From positions 1 to 64,000 of the forward strand of contig DAOQAG010000006.1 in NCBI GenBank assembly GCA_035353815.1: DNA of 64,000 bases, in the 5' to 3' direction. Below, one piece after another: positions 25,784 to 34,887 of this stretch. The stretch's first letter is position 1, and each line of letters starts with the position of its first letter. A model generated the notes under the pieces. The model worked only from the letters and a program-made list of their open reading frames with translations, ran no database searches and had not been told where the DNA came from. The stretch is from JAKPUX01 sp035353815. Lineage in GTDB: Bacteria > Zhuqueibacterota > Zhuqueibacteria > Residuimicrobiales > Residuimicrobiaceae. The translations under genes and the position numbers were made by a program.

Positions 25784-27019
25784 TCAGGGCGTGTAGATCC
25801 GGAAGCGGCCGCTGATCTGCAGCAGCGCCAGCAAATAGAGCAGGCCGTCGTAATAGCGCCCTGGACCCGAAGGAATGGGCATCTCCCAGACCGCCCGGAC
25901 AAACTCCGTCCGGAGCGGGGTCGTCGCCGCGAGAGCGGTGGTGCCGTTCATGGCGACCAGACCGGGATTCTGCTCATTCGCGAGCTTGCGGCCGTCCAGG
26001 GTATAGAGACCGCCGTAGGTGGTCATGCCCTGGCTATGGAAAAATTCCAGGAGGCGATTGGATTGCGCCACCGCCCTGGCATCGCGGCCAAACCAGAGCC
26101 AGTCGACGGCGATGTTGGCGGCTGTGCGCCAGGCATCGTAGCGAAAATCGGCATGACCGCCGCCCCAGGGTGCATCCGTGGCCGAGCCGTCAAAATTGGC
26201 GTAATCGGGGGCCAGACCCGTCCGCGGATGGACTGTTCGGTAGAGGAAGGCGCGGCTGCTGTCGGCGGCCTGGCGCCAGAACTCCTGCTCTTTGTCCGCC
26301 CAGCGCGCCCAGAGTTCATAGTAATGCGGCAGATGGTAGGAAGGATCGGTGAAATCGTCCGCCTCGCCGTTGGGCACAAAAACCACCATCTTGTGGTCGC
26401 GGTTGAACATGTTGGTGATGACCCGCTGTTCGTCTGACCGGGGTGTTTTGCCGAGCATGGCATCGAGGATGGTCTGCGCCTGCTGCCGGTACTTCTCTTG
26501 CCCCTTACCGTCACCCCAGCGGCTGGCCGCGAAAAAGAGGGCGGTCACGATCCATTCTTCGCCGTCCGAGGCGGAGCTGTAGCTGAGCTGTTCGCCGCTG
26601 GTCCGGCAGTGCCAGGCGAAGAAACCCTGGCCGAGCCCACTGTGGTGTTGCATATGGGTTTGGGCCCAGTTCCACAGGCGGTCGAATTCTTCCTTTTTGT
26701 TCAGCTGGACGGCGATCATCATGCCGTAGGAGATGCCCTCTGTGCGCACATCGTTGTTGAGGATATCCTTGATATAGGCCTGGTCCGGACCGGCCGGGTA
26801 ATAGACGCGCTGGGTGCTATCGTTCCCGTAAAAGAGCTGCTGGAATGCCGAGTCGATTCGGGCCTGCACCCGGGCGGGCTCGATGTGGAGCAGCTCCGAG
26901 AAGAGGTCGGGATATCGGGCCGGGACAGGACGTGCGCCGGAGGGGTGGATAGCGCAAAAGCAGAGGCAAAAGAGGCTGAGCAGGGAGAGGAACCAGAGAC
27001 AGCAGCGTGGCAGTTTCAT
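25784..27019 (-). CDS. GH8 reducing-end xylose-releasing exo-oligoxylanase (Rex-like)
   Basis: Trims xylose from the reducing end of xylo-oligosaccharides. The start at 27019 (MKLPRCCLWFLSL...) follows GAGG and sits after the operator; the frame running to 28279 overlaps lacI and is not used. 411 residues. A very hydrophobic, Cys-rich export signal ends around residue 22-30; a lipoprotein is possible. Family motifs: NNDVRTEGISYGMMIAV with general acid Glu94, WAWHCR-like FFAWHC, SASDGEEWIVTALFFAASRWG, and GGHADFRYDAWRTAANIAVD, which holds the likely base. The length and RTEGISYGMM fit Rex rather than endo-acting GH8 enzymes. First gene of the operon GH8, GH115, UroD-like, BNR_4, with 166 bp before GH115. 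Confidence 0.88.
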   Translation of the reverse strand: MKLPRCCLWFLSLLSLFCLCFCAIHPSGARPVPARYPDLFSELLHIEPARVQARIDSAFQQLFYGNDSTQRVYYPAGPDQAYIKDILNNDVRTEGISYGMMIAVQLNKKEEFDRLWNWAQTHMQHHSGLGQGFFAWHCRTSGEQLSYSSASDGEEWIVTALFFAASRWGDGKGQEKYRQQAQTILDAMLGKTPRSDEQRVITNMFNRDHKMVVFVPNGEADDFTDPSYHLPHYYELWARWADKEQEFWRQAADSSRAFLYRTVHPRTGLAPDYANFDGSATDAPWGGGHADFRYDAWRTAANIAVDWLWFGRDARAVAQSNRLLEFFHSQGMTTYGGLYTLDGRKLANEQNPGLVAMNGTTALAATTPLRTEFVRAVWEMPIPSGPGRYYDGLLYLLALLQISGRFRIYTP

Positions 27020-27052
27020 CGGCACCCTCGCGGCAAATGAGTAAATGTCATT

Positions 27053-27066
27053 TTGAACCGATTCAA
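27053..27066. promoter_or_regulatory. LacI-type operator upstream of GH8 operon
   Basis: TTGAACCGATTCAA, differing at one base from the site before the GH3 operon. On the minus strand it starts immediately after the -10 box. Confidence 0.8.
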
Positions 27067-27094
27067 ATATAAAAAAGGAGGTGAACAAAGTCAA
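27066..27094 (-). promoter_or_regulatory. Promoter of the GH8-GH115 operon
   Basis: On the minus strand TTGACT (27089-27094), 17-bp spacer, TATATT (27066-27071), then the operator. The stretch 27100-27270 between this and the lacI promoter is GC-rich and holds nothing I recognise. Confidence 0.75.
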
Positions 27095-27279
27095 GGGAAA
27101 ACTCGGCAAGGTAAGCGCCAGAGCTGCAGCGCAGCAGCCGCTGCGGCGAGGAGGAGGGTGGGGAGCAGGCAGAGGGAGACGAAAGATAGGAACTGCGGCC
27201 GCGACCTGCCCACAGCCGGGGATGTGCGGCAGGATGTCAGCGGCCAGAACGATGAAATCGATCTCGCGCAAGAAAGTTG

Positions 27280-27308
27280 TTGATTTTACGTTCAAAAAAA
27301 AGTATATT
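27280..27308 (+). promoter_or_regulatory. Promoter of lacI-family gene
   Basis: TTGATT (27280-27285), 17-bp spacer, TATATT (27303-27308). It is divergent from the GH8 promoter. Confidence 0.7.
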
Positions 27309-27320
27309 GCCGAACCAAAA

Positions 27321-27334
27321 TTTAACCGTTTCAA
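27321..27334. promoter_or_regulatory. LacI-type operator in its own gene's leader
   Basis: TTTAACCGTTTCAA, a weaker match to the other two sites, 12 bp downstream of the -10 box. This position suggests autorepression. Confidence 0.65.
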
Positions 27335-27379
27335 TTGGCAATTTTGCGGCTGAATGCGACCGGAAGCGCCGGAGATGAG

Positions 27380-28405
27380 ATGAAGAGAATTACCATAGAG
27401 GATGTCGCCACCCATGCCGGGGTCTCCAAGGGTACGGTATCCGCAGTCCTGAACGGCAAGAATTCGGTCAAGCCGCGCACGCGCGAACGCATCCTGGAGG
27501 TGATGAAGGAACTCAACTTTCGCCCACGCGGCATGGCGCGCAACCTCAAGAATGGCAGCGAGGACCGCACCATCGGGGTCATCATCAAGGACCTCAACTA
27601 TCCCTTTTATACCTCCATCGCTACCGGCGTGCGCGAATATGCCTCCCAGAAGGGGTATCAACTCGTCATTACCAGCTCGGAAAATAACCACGAGTGCGAG
27701 AAAAAGTTTACCCATCTCTTTTCCACCAAGGACATCAAGGGCGCCATCATCGCCCCCATTGTTGAGGGGGAAGCGGAGATCGAACATCTCTTCAAGCTCA
27801 AGATGATCAATTATCCCTTCGTCCTGCTCGAGGAGGTCAAGGGAATTCAAGCCAACGCGGTGGTGATCGACAACATGAAGGCCATCCGCCAGGCCGTTCA
27901 ATATCTGATCGACGGCGGCCATCGCAAGATCGTCCATTTCGCCGGCCCCCCCCAGTCCTCTCATACCCAGGAACGTATCGAGGGCTTTCGCTACGCCTTC
28001 AGCGAAACCACCCTGGCGTTCAACAGCGAGATGATCATCTCCATCGGCTCCCGACATGAAGAGAGCTTTCACAATGCCCTCGCCTGGTTCAAGGAGCTGG
28101 AACGCAGCGCCTATCCAACGGCGATCGTCTGCTTTAACGATCAACAAGCCATGGCGGTGATGTCGGCGCTGAGGGAACTCGAAATCCGCGTTCCCGAGGA
28201 CATCTCCATCATCGGCAATGACGATATCGATTATGCCAAGCTCTATCCGGTGCCATTGACGACCATCCGCGCACCGCAAAAGGAGATCGGCCGCCGCGCC
28301 GCTGAAATCCTCATCCGCAATATCGAATCCCCGGCGATCCTGCCGCCCGAGCAGGTGCTGCTGCCAACAGAACTCGTCGTCCGGGAGTCTTCAAGAAACC
28401 TCTGA
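27380..28405 (+). CDS. LacI-family transcriptional regulator of xylan genes
   Basis: 341-residue DNA-binding regulator. The start at 27380 (MKRITIEDVATHAG...) follows GGAGATGAG; the TTG-initiated extension upstream lacks support. The N-terminal helix-turn-helix and hinge are textbook (ITIEDVATHAGVSKGTVSAVLNGK, then VKPRTRERILEVMKELNFRPRGMARNL). The periplasmic-binding-protein-like effector domain follows (TIGVIIKDLNYPFYTSIATGVREYA, VVIDNMKAIRQAVQYLIDGGHRKIVHFAG, ISIIGNDDIDYAKLYPVPLTTI). Three CG-centred operators on nearby promoters fit its HTH class. Its probable targets are the GH8 and GH3 operons and itself; the inducer is presumably a xylo-oligosaccharide or xylose, which is inference. 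Confidence 0.93.
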   Translation: MKRITIEDVATHAGVSKGTVSAVLNGKNSVKPRTRERILEVMKELNFRPRGMARNLKNGSEDRTIGVIIKDLNYPFYTSIATGVREYASQKGYQLVITSSENNHECEKKFTHLFSTKDIKGAIIAPIVEGEAEIEHLFKLKMINYPFVLLEEVKGIQANAVVIDNMKAIRQAVQYLIDGGHRKIVHFAGPPQSSHTQERIEGFRYAFSETTLAFNSEMIISIGSRHEESFHNALAWFKELERSAYPTAIVCFNDQQAMAVMSALRELEIRVPEDISIIGNDDIDYAKLYPVPLTTIRAPQKEIGRRAAEILIRNIESPAILPPEQVLLPTELVVRESSRNL

Positions 28406-28495
28406 TGCAGGCCCGCGCCTCGCGCTCCGGCCCAGTGGCGGCCCGGCGGAACGCAACGCCGCAGGCACGACACCCATCATGACAGGAAGTCCATC

Positions 28496-30184
28496 ATGCC
28501 GATTCTCTCCGTGGGGAACAGCGGTTCCAGCAGCGGAACAGCCCGCATCCGGCGCTATGCCGCCATCCGCACAGGCCTCTGCCTCGCGGCCCTGCTTGTG
28601 GGCGGCGCACCCGGCAGGATTACGCCGCTGCAGGCCCAAACCACCGGTGTCGCGCTGACCAGCTCCAACCTGCCGATCATCCTCATCGACACGGGCGGCA
28701 AGGAGATTCCCGATCTGACGCGCATCCGCGCCACAATGAAAATTATCTATAACGGCAAGGGCAAGCGCAATGCCCTCACCGATCCGCCGAATCATTACGA
28801 CGGCCTCATCGACATCGAGCTGCGCGGCAGCTCGTCGATGGCCTATCCCCAAAAGAGCTACCGGCTCGAGACCATCGACGCCACCGGCAACAACCGCAAT
28901 GTCGCTCTCCTGGGAATGCCCAAGGAGAACGACTGGATCCTCTATGCTCCCTATGACGACCAGTCCCTGATGCGTAATGTTCTGGCCTATCGCATCTCCA
29001 ATACCATCGGCCGCTATGCCCCCCGCGTCCACTATTGCGAGCTGGTGCTCAACAACAATTATCGCGGCATCTACGTCTTCCTCGAAAAGATCAAGCAGGA
29101 TAAGAATCGCGTCAATATCACCGAGATGTCTCCGGCCGATGTGACGGGCGACGCGGTCACCGGCGGCTATCTCTGGAAATTCGACAAAGTGGAGGGAGAG
29201 GAGACTGCGGGCTGGACCTCCATGCAGGGACTCTATTACCAATACCATGATCCGAAAGCGGACGACCTGGTTGCGGCGCAAAAGAGCTACCTCAAGGGTT
29301 GGATGAATGTCTTCGAATCGGTCATGCTCATGCCGGAGCGCGGCGATACCACCTTCGGATATCCCCACTATATCGACGTCGCCTCCTTCGTTGACCACTT
29401 CATCCTCAGCGAGTTTTTCAAGAATATTGATGCCTATCGCATCAGCACCTTCATGTACAAGGATCGCGACAGCAAGGGAGGCCGGCTGAACGCGGGACCG
29501 ATCTGGGATTTCAACCTCAGCCTCGGCAAGACCTGGTACGCGGAGGATGCCGGCCGGGTGGATGAGTGGGAGATCGACCACGATTCCTACCATCCCGGCG
29601 ACTGGCCGTCGGTCCCATTCTGGTGGAACTTTCTCGGGCATGACCGCTATTTTGCCGCCAGGGTGAAAATCCGCTGGGCAGAGTTGAGTCGGACGGTCCT
29701 GCAGCCCGACAGCCTCGACCGGCGTATGGATCTGATCGCCGACTCGCTGACCGAAGCACGCGCGCGGGATGTCAAGCGCTGGCCCGAAGTCTCGGCGGAC
29801 CACTCCTATGCCGAAGAACTCATCCGCATGAAATCGTGGGTCCGTGGCCGCACACTCTGGATCAACAACCACCTCTGGAGTCTGGCGGGCGTGGAGGTGG
29901 CAGCGGAGGCCGGAAGCCCGGACGGATTCACCCTGCAACAAAACTATCCCAACCCCTTCAATGCCACCACCACCATCCGCTATGCGCTCGCGGCCCCCGC
30001 GATGGTCTCGCTGCGCATCCTCAACGAGGCCGGGCAGGTCGTGACCACCCTGGCCGCAGGCGCGCAGCAGGCCGGAGAGCACATCGTCACCTGGGACGGC
30101 ACCGGCATGGCCAGTGGCGTCTATATCTGCCGCCTCGCGTCCGGAGGACACGTGGAGACACGGCGCCTCAGCTTGCTGCGCTGA
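28496..30184 (+). CDS. Exported CotH-kinase-family protein with T9SS sorting domain
   Basis: 562 residues. After a signal region (LCLAALLVGG...LQAQ) comes a CotH domain: IDIELRGSSSMAYPQKSYRLET, LLGMPKENDWILYAPYDDQSLMRNVLAY, YCELVLNNNYRGIYVFLEKIKQDKNRVNI, DVASFVDHFILSEFFKNIDAYRISTFMYKD and LNAGPIWDFNLSLG. CotH proteins are atypical kinases in spore coats and are common as exported proteins near glycan-degrading genes; the substrate here is unknown. The sorting domain (LQQNYPNPFNATTT...RRLSLLR) ends the protein. It lies 90 bp after the lacI gene on the same strand, with AGGAAG before the ATG, so read-through from the lacI promoter is likely. Confidence 0.85.
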   Translation: MPILSVGNSGSSSGTARIRRYAAIRTGLCLAALLVGGAPGRITPLQAQTTGVALTSSNLPIILIDTGGKEIPDLTRIRATMKIIYNGKGKRNALTDPPNHYDGLIDIELRGSSSMAYPQKSYRLETIDATGNNRNVALLGMPKENDWILYAPYDDQSLMRNVLAYRISNTIGRYAPRVHYCELVLNNNYRGIYVFLEKIKQDKNRVNITEMSPADVTGDAVTGGYLWKFDKVEGEETAGWTSMQGLYYQYHDPKADDLVAAQKSYLKGWMNVFESVMLMPERGDTTFGYPHYIDVASFVDHFILSEFFKNIDAYRISTFMYKDRDSKGGRLNAGPIWDFNLSLGKTWYAEDAGRVDEWEIDHDSYHPGDWPSVPFWWNFLGHDRYFAARVKIRWAELSRTVLQPDSLDRRMDLIADSLTEARARDVKRWPEVSADHSYAEELIRMKSWVRGRTLWINNHLWSLAGVEVAAEAGSPDGFTLQQNYPNPFNATTTIRYALAAPAMVSLRILNEAGQVVTTLAAGAQQAGEHIVTWDGTGMASGVYICRLASGGHVETRRLSLLR

Positions 30185-30285
30185 GCCGGTTAGTTGTGCA
30201 AAAGTTGCACAGCATCGCCTGATTTCTATCTATTGTGATCTGCTTCATAAAAAACATCTATATTTGCCGGAAAGCAAAAAAAAGC

Positions 30286-30314
30286 TTGTCTTGTTGCCCC
30301 GAAATGACTAAATT
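30286..30314 (+). promoter_or_regulatory. Putative tRNA promoter
   Basis: TTGTCT (30286-30291), 17-bp spacer, TAAATT (30309-30314), 13 bp before the tRNA. Other registers are possible. Confidence 0.45.
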
Positions 30315-30327
30315 ATTAACAGTATAT

Positions 30328-30401
<74 letters not shown>

Positions 30402-30506
30402 CCCAGGGTCCCCGACGCGGCGCTTTACATGGACCAAAAGGACCAAGACTTCATCAGCCCGGCTCCGTAGTAGCGAATTCTGCAGGATTAGTGTGAAGGA
30501 CGATTG

Positions 30507-31685
30507 ATGGTACGATTCAGACTGTGGTGGGTGGCTGTGGCGGTGGGGCTTGTGTGTGGTGTTTCTGCTGGTTTTGCTGCAAACGAATCCGCTCTCGCTG
30601 CGAAATTCCTCAAACGCTCCCATACCTTCAAGACAACGCTCCCGTACCGGTTGTTTGTCCCGGAAAAATACGATGCGAGTAAAACCTATCCGCTGATCCT
30701 GGCGCTCCATGGTGCCGGCGAGCGCGGCAGGGATAACGAGCTGCCGCTCAAGGCCAATGCCCTGGGTCTGGCCTGGGCCGACAGCGCTGTGCAGGCCAAA
30801 AATCCCTGTTTCATCGTCCTGCCCCAGTGCCCCGCCGACCGCCAATGGGTCAACACCGACTGGAGCAAGGGGAGCTATAGCCTCGCGGCCGTGGGTATCA
30901 GCGACGAACTGCAGACCGTGAGTAATCTCCTCGATTCGCTCACACGCGAGTTTGCCATTAATACCGATCGCCTCTATGTCGTCGGACTCTCGATGGGCGG
31001 CTATGGCACCTGGGATCTGATCGCTCGTTTTCCCAACCGGTTTGCCGCTGCCGTGCCGATCTGCGGTGGTGCGGACACTTCTCACGCCAGCAGCTTGCGC
31101 AGCATGCCCCTGTGGATTTTTCATGGCAGTGAGGATGCCGCCGTGCCGGTGGCTGCCTCGCGCGAGATGGTCGAGGCGCTGATCCACTCCGATCGCGCCT
31201 GCGTTTTTCCGGAATTCAATTATCGCACCGGCGGCAATGCGCGCATGGCCGACAGTGTTCTCACCGACAAGGTCAACCTCAATGCGCCGCTGCTTTACAC
31301 CGAATATGCCGGCAAGGGTCATGCGGTCTGGCCGCAGGCGCTGGCGTTGCCGCAGCTGCCCAAGTGGCTGCTGGCGCAGAAACGCACGGTTGAGGTGAGC
31401 CAGGCGAAAGTGCCGCAGATCGATATCATGGAGATCGCCTTCAATTATCCCAATCCCTTTAATCCCTCGACGACGATCGAGTATTCGCTGAAAAAATCGA
31501 CCCTGGTGGCCATCGATATTCTCAATCTGGCCGGACAAAAGATTGTGCAGCTGGCCTCCGGGAGGCAGGAGGCGGGGCGCCATTTTGTCCGCTTTGATGC
31601 CAAGGATCTGCCCTCGGGGAACTATTTCTTCCGGATTATCACTCCCGACTGGGTGCAGCACGGAAATATGATTCTGCTGAAATAA
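30507..31685 (+). CDS. Secreted alpha/beta-hydrolase esterase (CE1/PHB-depolymerase-like) with T9SS sorting domain
   Basis: 392 residues from the ATG at 30507, which follows AAGGA at 6 nt; the in-frame TTG just before it is unlikely. A signal peptide (VAVAVGLVCGVSAGFA) leads to an esterase domain: YPLILALHGAGERG (oxyanion region), the nucleophile elbow GLSMGGYG with Ser162, Asp210 in IFHGSEDAAVP and His272 in YAGKGHAVW. The fold matches secreted acetyl- and feruloyl-xylan esterases and PHB depolymerases. Next to a glucuronoxylan locus, deacetylation or deferuloylation is plausible but not shown. The sorting domain (FNYPNPFNPSTT...NMILLK) ends the protein, followed by a terminator. Confidence 0.85.
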   Translation: MVRFRLWWVAVAVGLVCGVSAGFAANESALAAKFLKRSHTFKTTLPYRLFVPEKYDASKTYPLILALHGAGERGRDNELPLKANALGLAWADSAVQAKNPCFIVLPQCPADRQWVNTDWSKGSYSLAAVGISDELQTVSNLLDSLTREFAINTDRLYVVGLSMGGYGTWDLIARFPNRFAAAVPICGGADTSHASSLRSMPLWIFHGSEDAAVPVAASREMVEALIHSDRACVFPEFNYRTGGNARMADSVLTDKVNLNAPLLYTEYAGKGHAVWPQALALPQLPKWLLAQKRTVEVSQAKVPQIDIMEIAFNYPNPFNPSTTIEYSLKKSTLVAIDILNLAGQKIVQLASGRQEAGRHFVRFDAKDLPSGNYFFRIITPDWVQHGNMILLK

Positions 31686-31708
31686 GGCCAAATGAGCTGC
31701 GCTTGATC

Positions 31709-31743
31709 CGCCCATCCCGGTGTTCCGGGATGGGCTTTTTTTA
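31709..31743 (+). terminator. Intrinsic terminator after the esterase gene
   Basis: Arms GCCCATCCCGG and CCGGGATGGGC with a TGTT loop, followed by eight T. Confidence 0.92.
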
Positions 31744-31890
31744 TACGCTGCCGCGGACCGGCCGGCGCGCGCGCGACCAGCCCGGATTGCTGTTTTTCTT
31801 GATTGCGGCGTTAACCGGTTTTACGCTGTGCGTCCGTCGCCACCAGCCATGTTTTGGGCCTGGAGAAGCAAAAAATAGTCGATTTTACTG

Positions 31891-31919
31891 TTGATTTTTC
31901 CGCAAAATATCCTTAGCTT
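31891..31919 (+). promoter_or_regulatory. Weak promoter candidate for the receptor-PorV cassette
   Basis: TTGATT (31891-31896), 17-bp spacer, TAGCTT (31914-31919). The -10 match is poor. The rest of the 31745-32113 gap holds no other recognisable signal. Confidence 0.35.
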
Positions 31920-32113
31920 GATCGCGGTAAGTTTTTATACAAAAAAAACCAATCGCGGCCCGCGCCGTCCCCCGGCGGCCTCGCCACCGCACTGGTTACG
32001 TGCCTCGTGCTCCGACCTGCGGCTCCTTCCCGCTTGCCCCGCGGGCCGCACGCTGCGCACATCTGTGAAAATCCTGTTCCCACTCCTGGTTCACCTGAAT
32101 GTGAGGTAAGGTC

Positions 32114-34867
32114 ATGGGTTTCCGCAAATCCCCGCTGCTCCTGCTCATTCTACTCCTTTGCACCTCTGCCTGGACGCAAACCACCGGCAAGATCACCGGC
32201 CGCATCACCGATGCGGTCAAGGGCGAACCCCTCTACGGTGCCAATATCATCCTCGAGGGCACCAGCCTCGGTGCAGTCAGCGATCTCAACGGCGATTTTT
32301 ACATCATCAATGTCAGCCCGGGCAAATACACCATGCTCGTCCGCATGGTCGGCTATGAATCCGCCCGTGTCGAAGCCCAGGTCTCCACCAACCGTACTTT
32401 CGATGTCCCCATCCGCCTGCATGAGACCGTGATCCAGGGCCAGGAGGTCGTCGTAACCGCCTCCAAGATCTCGATCAAGAAGGACCAGACCAGCTCCATT
32501 AAAAACGTCTCCTCCGACCAGATCTCGATGATGCCGGTGCAGGAGGTCTCCCAGGTGATCGAACTGCAGGCCGGCGTCGTCGGCGGCCACTTCCGCGGCG
32601 GCCGCTCCAATGAGGTCTCCTACCTCATCGACGGCATGCAGGTCGACGAAACCCTCTACGGCGAGGGCAGCACCATCCAGCTCGAAAAGGAAGTGGTCCA
32701 GGACCTCGAGGTCATCACCGGCACCTTTAACGCCGAATACGGCAAGGCGATGAGCGGCATCGTCAATATGGTCACCAAGGACGGCGCCGATCAGTTCCAT
32801 GGTTCGATCAGTGCCAACCTCGGCAACTATTTGCCCAAGTCCGATGGTATCTATGTGGGCCTGAAAAGCTCGGACCTCGATCGCATCCAGGATTACAAGG
32901 CCCAGCTCGAAGGGCCGATCTGGAAAGGCAAGATCAATTTCCTCGCCAACGTGCGCTATCAGAACGATCAGGGCTATCTCAACGGTATCCGCCGCTTCAA
33001 TATCGACAATTACAGCAATATGGCGGAAAGCGACGTTGCCGGCGCCGACATCACCCCCTGGGATGTCTGGATCAATGGCGTGCGCTTTTACTCCGAACAC
33101 ACCGGCGACAGCGCCATCGTCCCGATGAGCGAAAGCGAGAATTACTCCCTCTTCGGCAAGCTCTCCTTCAATCTCATCAAGAACGTGCGCATGGCAGCCA
33201 CCTATACCCTCGAAAAGAGCGAAGGTCAGGGCTACAGCCACAGCATGAAGTACAATCCCGATGGCTACGGCAAGAGCCACAGCCGTAATGCCATGTACTC
33301 CTTCAAGATCAACCATGCCATCAGCCGCAGCGCCTTCCAGGAGCTTAAATTCTCGTTCACCGACAACTGGGGCGGCTATTACCTCTACAAGGATCCCTTC
33401 GATTCCCGCTATCTCAGCACCCAGTACGGCGGCAGCGTCGGCGGTTTTTCCGCCGGCGGCCAGGACCGCAGCCACTCGGAGAATTTCACCCAGCTGATGA
33501 CCACCAAGTACGATTTTACCTGGCAGGCCACCAAGCATCACAGCCTCAAGAGCGGCGTGCAGTACACTCAACAGTATATCAAGAATTGGCCGGTGCCGAC
33601 CCGGGATGTCAAATGGGACTCACCGCTGCTGCAGGCGCGCTGGTATGATCCGGCCAAACAAAAAATGCAGTTCTACCCCTACGAAGCGGAGTACGTGCCG
33701 GAAGAGTCGATCTCGATGGACCGGTATATCAAGGAACCCTACGATTATTCACTCTACCTGCAAGACAAGATGGAATACGAGAGCCTGGTGATGAACTTCG
33801 GCCTGCGCTATGACTATTTCAGTTCCAATACCTATTATCCCTCCAACCGCCGTAATCCCTCGAACCAGGGGCTCTATGAAGATCCGAACATGATGTCGCA
33901 TATGATCAAGGCGCCCGCCCAGACCCAGCTCAGCCCGCGCTTCGGGCTATCCTATACCCTCGGCACTGCCGCGGTGCTCCATTTCAGCTACGGCCACTTT
34001 TTCCAGATGCCGCCGATGTATTCCCTTTACACCAACTACCGCTTCATCGTGCCGACCACCGATTTCGGCACCACCCACGGCAATCCGCTGATGAAAGCCC
34101 AGAAGACCGTCAAGTACGAGATGGGCCTGTGGCAGCAGCTGATGCCCGGACTGGGGATGGATGTCTCGGTCTACTACAGCGACATCTACGATCTCCAGAG
34201 CGCGGTGGTCTGGACCACCTACAACGAGACCCGCTACGGCGTCTATGACAACAAGGATTATGGCAACACCAAGGGACTGGAGCTCAAGTTTGATTATCAA
34301 ACCGGTCCGCTTTTTGCCAACCTGAACTATACCCTGCAGTATACGCGCGGCAATGCGGACAATCCCAGCTCCACCTACAGCCGTCTTGCGGTCAACATCG
34401 ATCCGGTCCCCAAGCTCATCCCGATGAGCTGGGATCAGCGCCATACCCTGAACACCACCGTCGGCTTTAACCGCCGCAACCTTTCGCTGAGCGTCACCGG
34501 GTCGTACAATTCGGGCTTCCCCTACGATTATACGCCGATCCCGACCAGCCGGCTGGCACGGCAGAGCCTGCTCCCCAACAATGGTAAAAAGCCGGCTAAC
34601 GTGAATTTCGATCTGCAGGGGCAGTACGATATTCCCCTGAACCGCGGCGTCAGGATGCGTCTCTTCGGCTATGTGCGCAATCTCTTCGACACCCGCAACG
34701 AGATGTCCGTCTACGGCTATACCGGTCACGCCTATGAGACGATCATCTATCCGGCCCAGTATCTTTCGTTCCGCTCGAACTTTAACACGATCGACGATCA
34801 GTATCAAAATCCGGCGATGTACTCCGCCCCGCGCGAGGTCAAGCTGGGCGTCGGGTTCATCTTCTAA
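32114..34867 (+). CDS. TonB-dependent receptor-like outer-membrane protein
   Basis: 917 residues. Signal peptide (LLLLILLLCTSAWTQ), carboxypeptidase-regulatory-like domain (GKITGRITDAVKGEPLYGANIILEG, about 25-105), plug domain (SSDQISMMPVQEVSQVIELQAGVVGGHFRGGRSNEVSYLIDGMQV, EVITGTFNAEYGKAMSGIVNMVTKDG) and a C-terminal barrel (YEMGLWQQLMPGLGMDVSVYYSDIYDL, ELKFDYQTGPLFANLNYTLQYTRG) ending in VKLGVGFIF. GAGGTAAGG precedes the ATG. The first of four closely spaced genes: 20 bp to PorV. Such receptor/PorV pairs in FCB genomes suggest surface export or attachment more than nutrient uptake; this is inference from neighbours. Confidence 0.88.
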   Translation: MGFRKSPLLLLILLLCTSAWTQTTGKITGRITDAVKGEPLYGANIILEGTSLGAVSDLNGDFYIINVSPGKYTMLVRMVGYESARVEAQVSTNRTFDVPIRLHETVIQGQEVVVTASKISIKKDQTSSIKNVSSDQISMMPVQEVSQVIELQAGVVGGHFRGGRSNEVSYLIDGMQVDETLYGEGSTIQLEKEVVQDLEVITGTFNAEYGKAMSGIVNMVTKDGADQFHGSISANLGNYLPKSDGIYVGLKSSDLDRIQDYKAQLEGPIWKGKINFLANVRYQNDQGYLNGIRRFNIDNYSNMAESDVAGADITPWDVWINGVRFYSEHTGDSAIVPMSESENYSLFGKLSFNLIKNVRMAATYTLEKSEGQGYSHSMKYNPDGYGKSHSRNAMYSFKINHAISRSAFQELKFSFTDNWGGYYLYKDPFDSRYLSTQYGGSVGGFSAGGQDRSHSENFTQLMTTKYDFTWQATKHHSLKSGVQYTQQYIKNWPVPTRDVKWDSPLLQARWYDPAKQKMQFYPYEAEYVPEESISMDRYIKEPYDYSLYLQDKMEYESLVMNFGLRYDYFSSNTYYPSNRRNPSNQGLYEDPNMMSHMIKAPAQTQLSPRFGLSYTLGTAAVLHFSYGHFFQMPPMYSLYTNYRFIVPTTDFGTTHGNPLMKAQKTVKYEMGLWQQLMPGLGMDVSVYYSDIYDLQSAVVWTTYNETRYGVYDNKDYGNTKGLELKFDYQTGPLFANLNYTLQYTRGNADNPSSTYSRLAVNIDPVPKLIPMSWDQRHTLNTTVGFNRRNLSLSVTGSYNSGFPYDYTPIPTSRLARQSLLPNNGKKPANVNFDLQGQYDIPLNRGVRMRLFGYVRNLFDTRNEMSVYGYTGHAYETIIYPAQYLSFRSNFNTIDDQYQNPAMYSAPREVKLGVGFIF

Positions 34868-34887
34868 ACCTTATCCGGAGAATAGTC

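Noticed and set aside
27020..28279. Extension of the GH8 frame to 831 residues
   Set aside because: It runs antisense through the lacI gene, the operators and the promoter. The ATG at 27019 has a ribosome site and a signal peptide.
31811..31825. TTAACCGGTTTTA as a fourth LacI-type operator
   Set aside because: The spacing of the half-sites differs from the other three sites and no promoter lies beside it.
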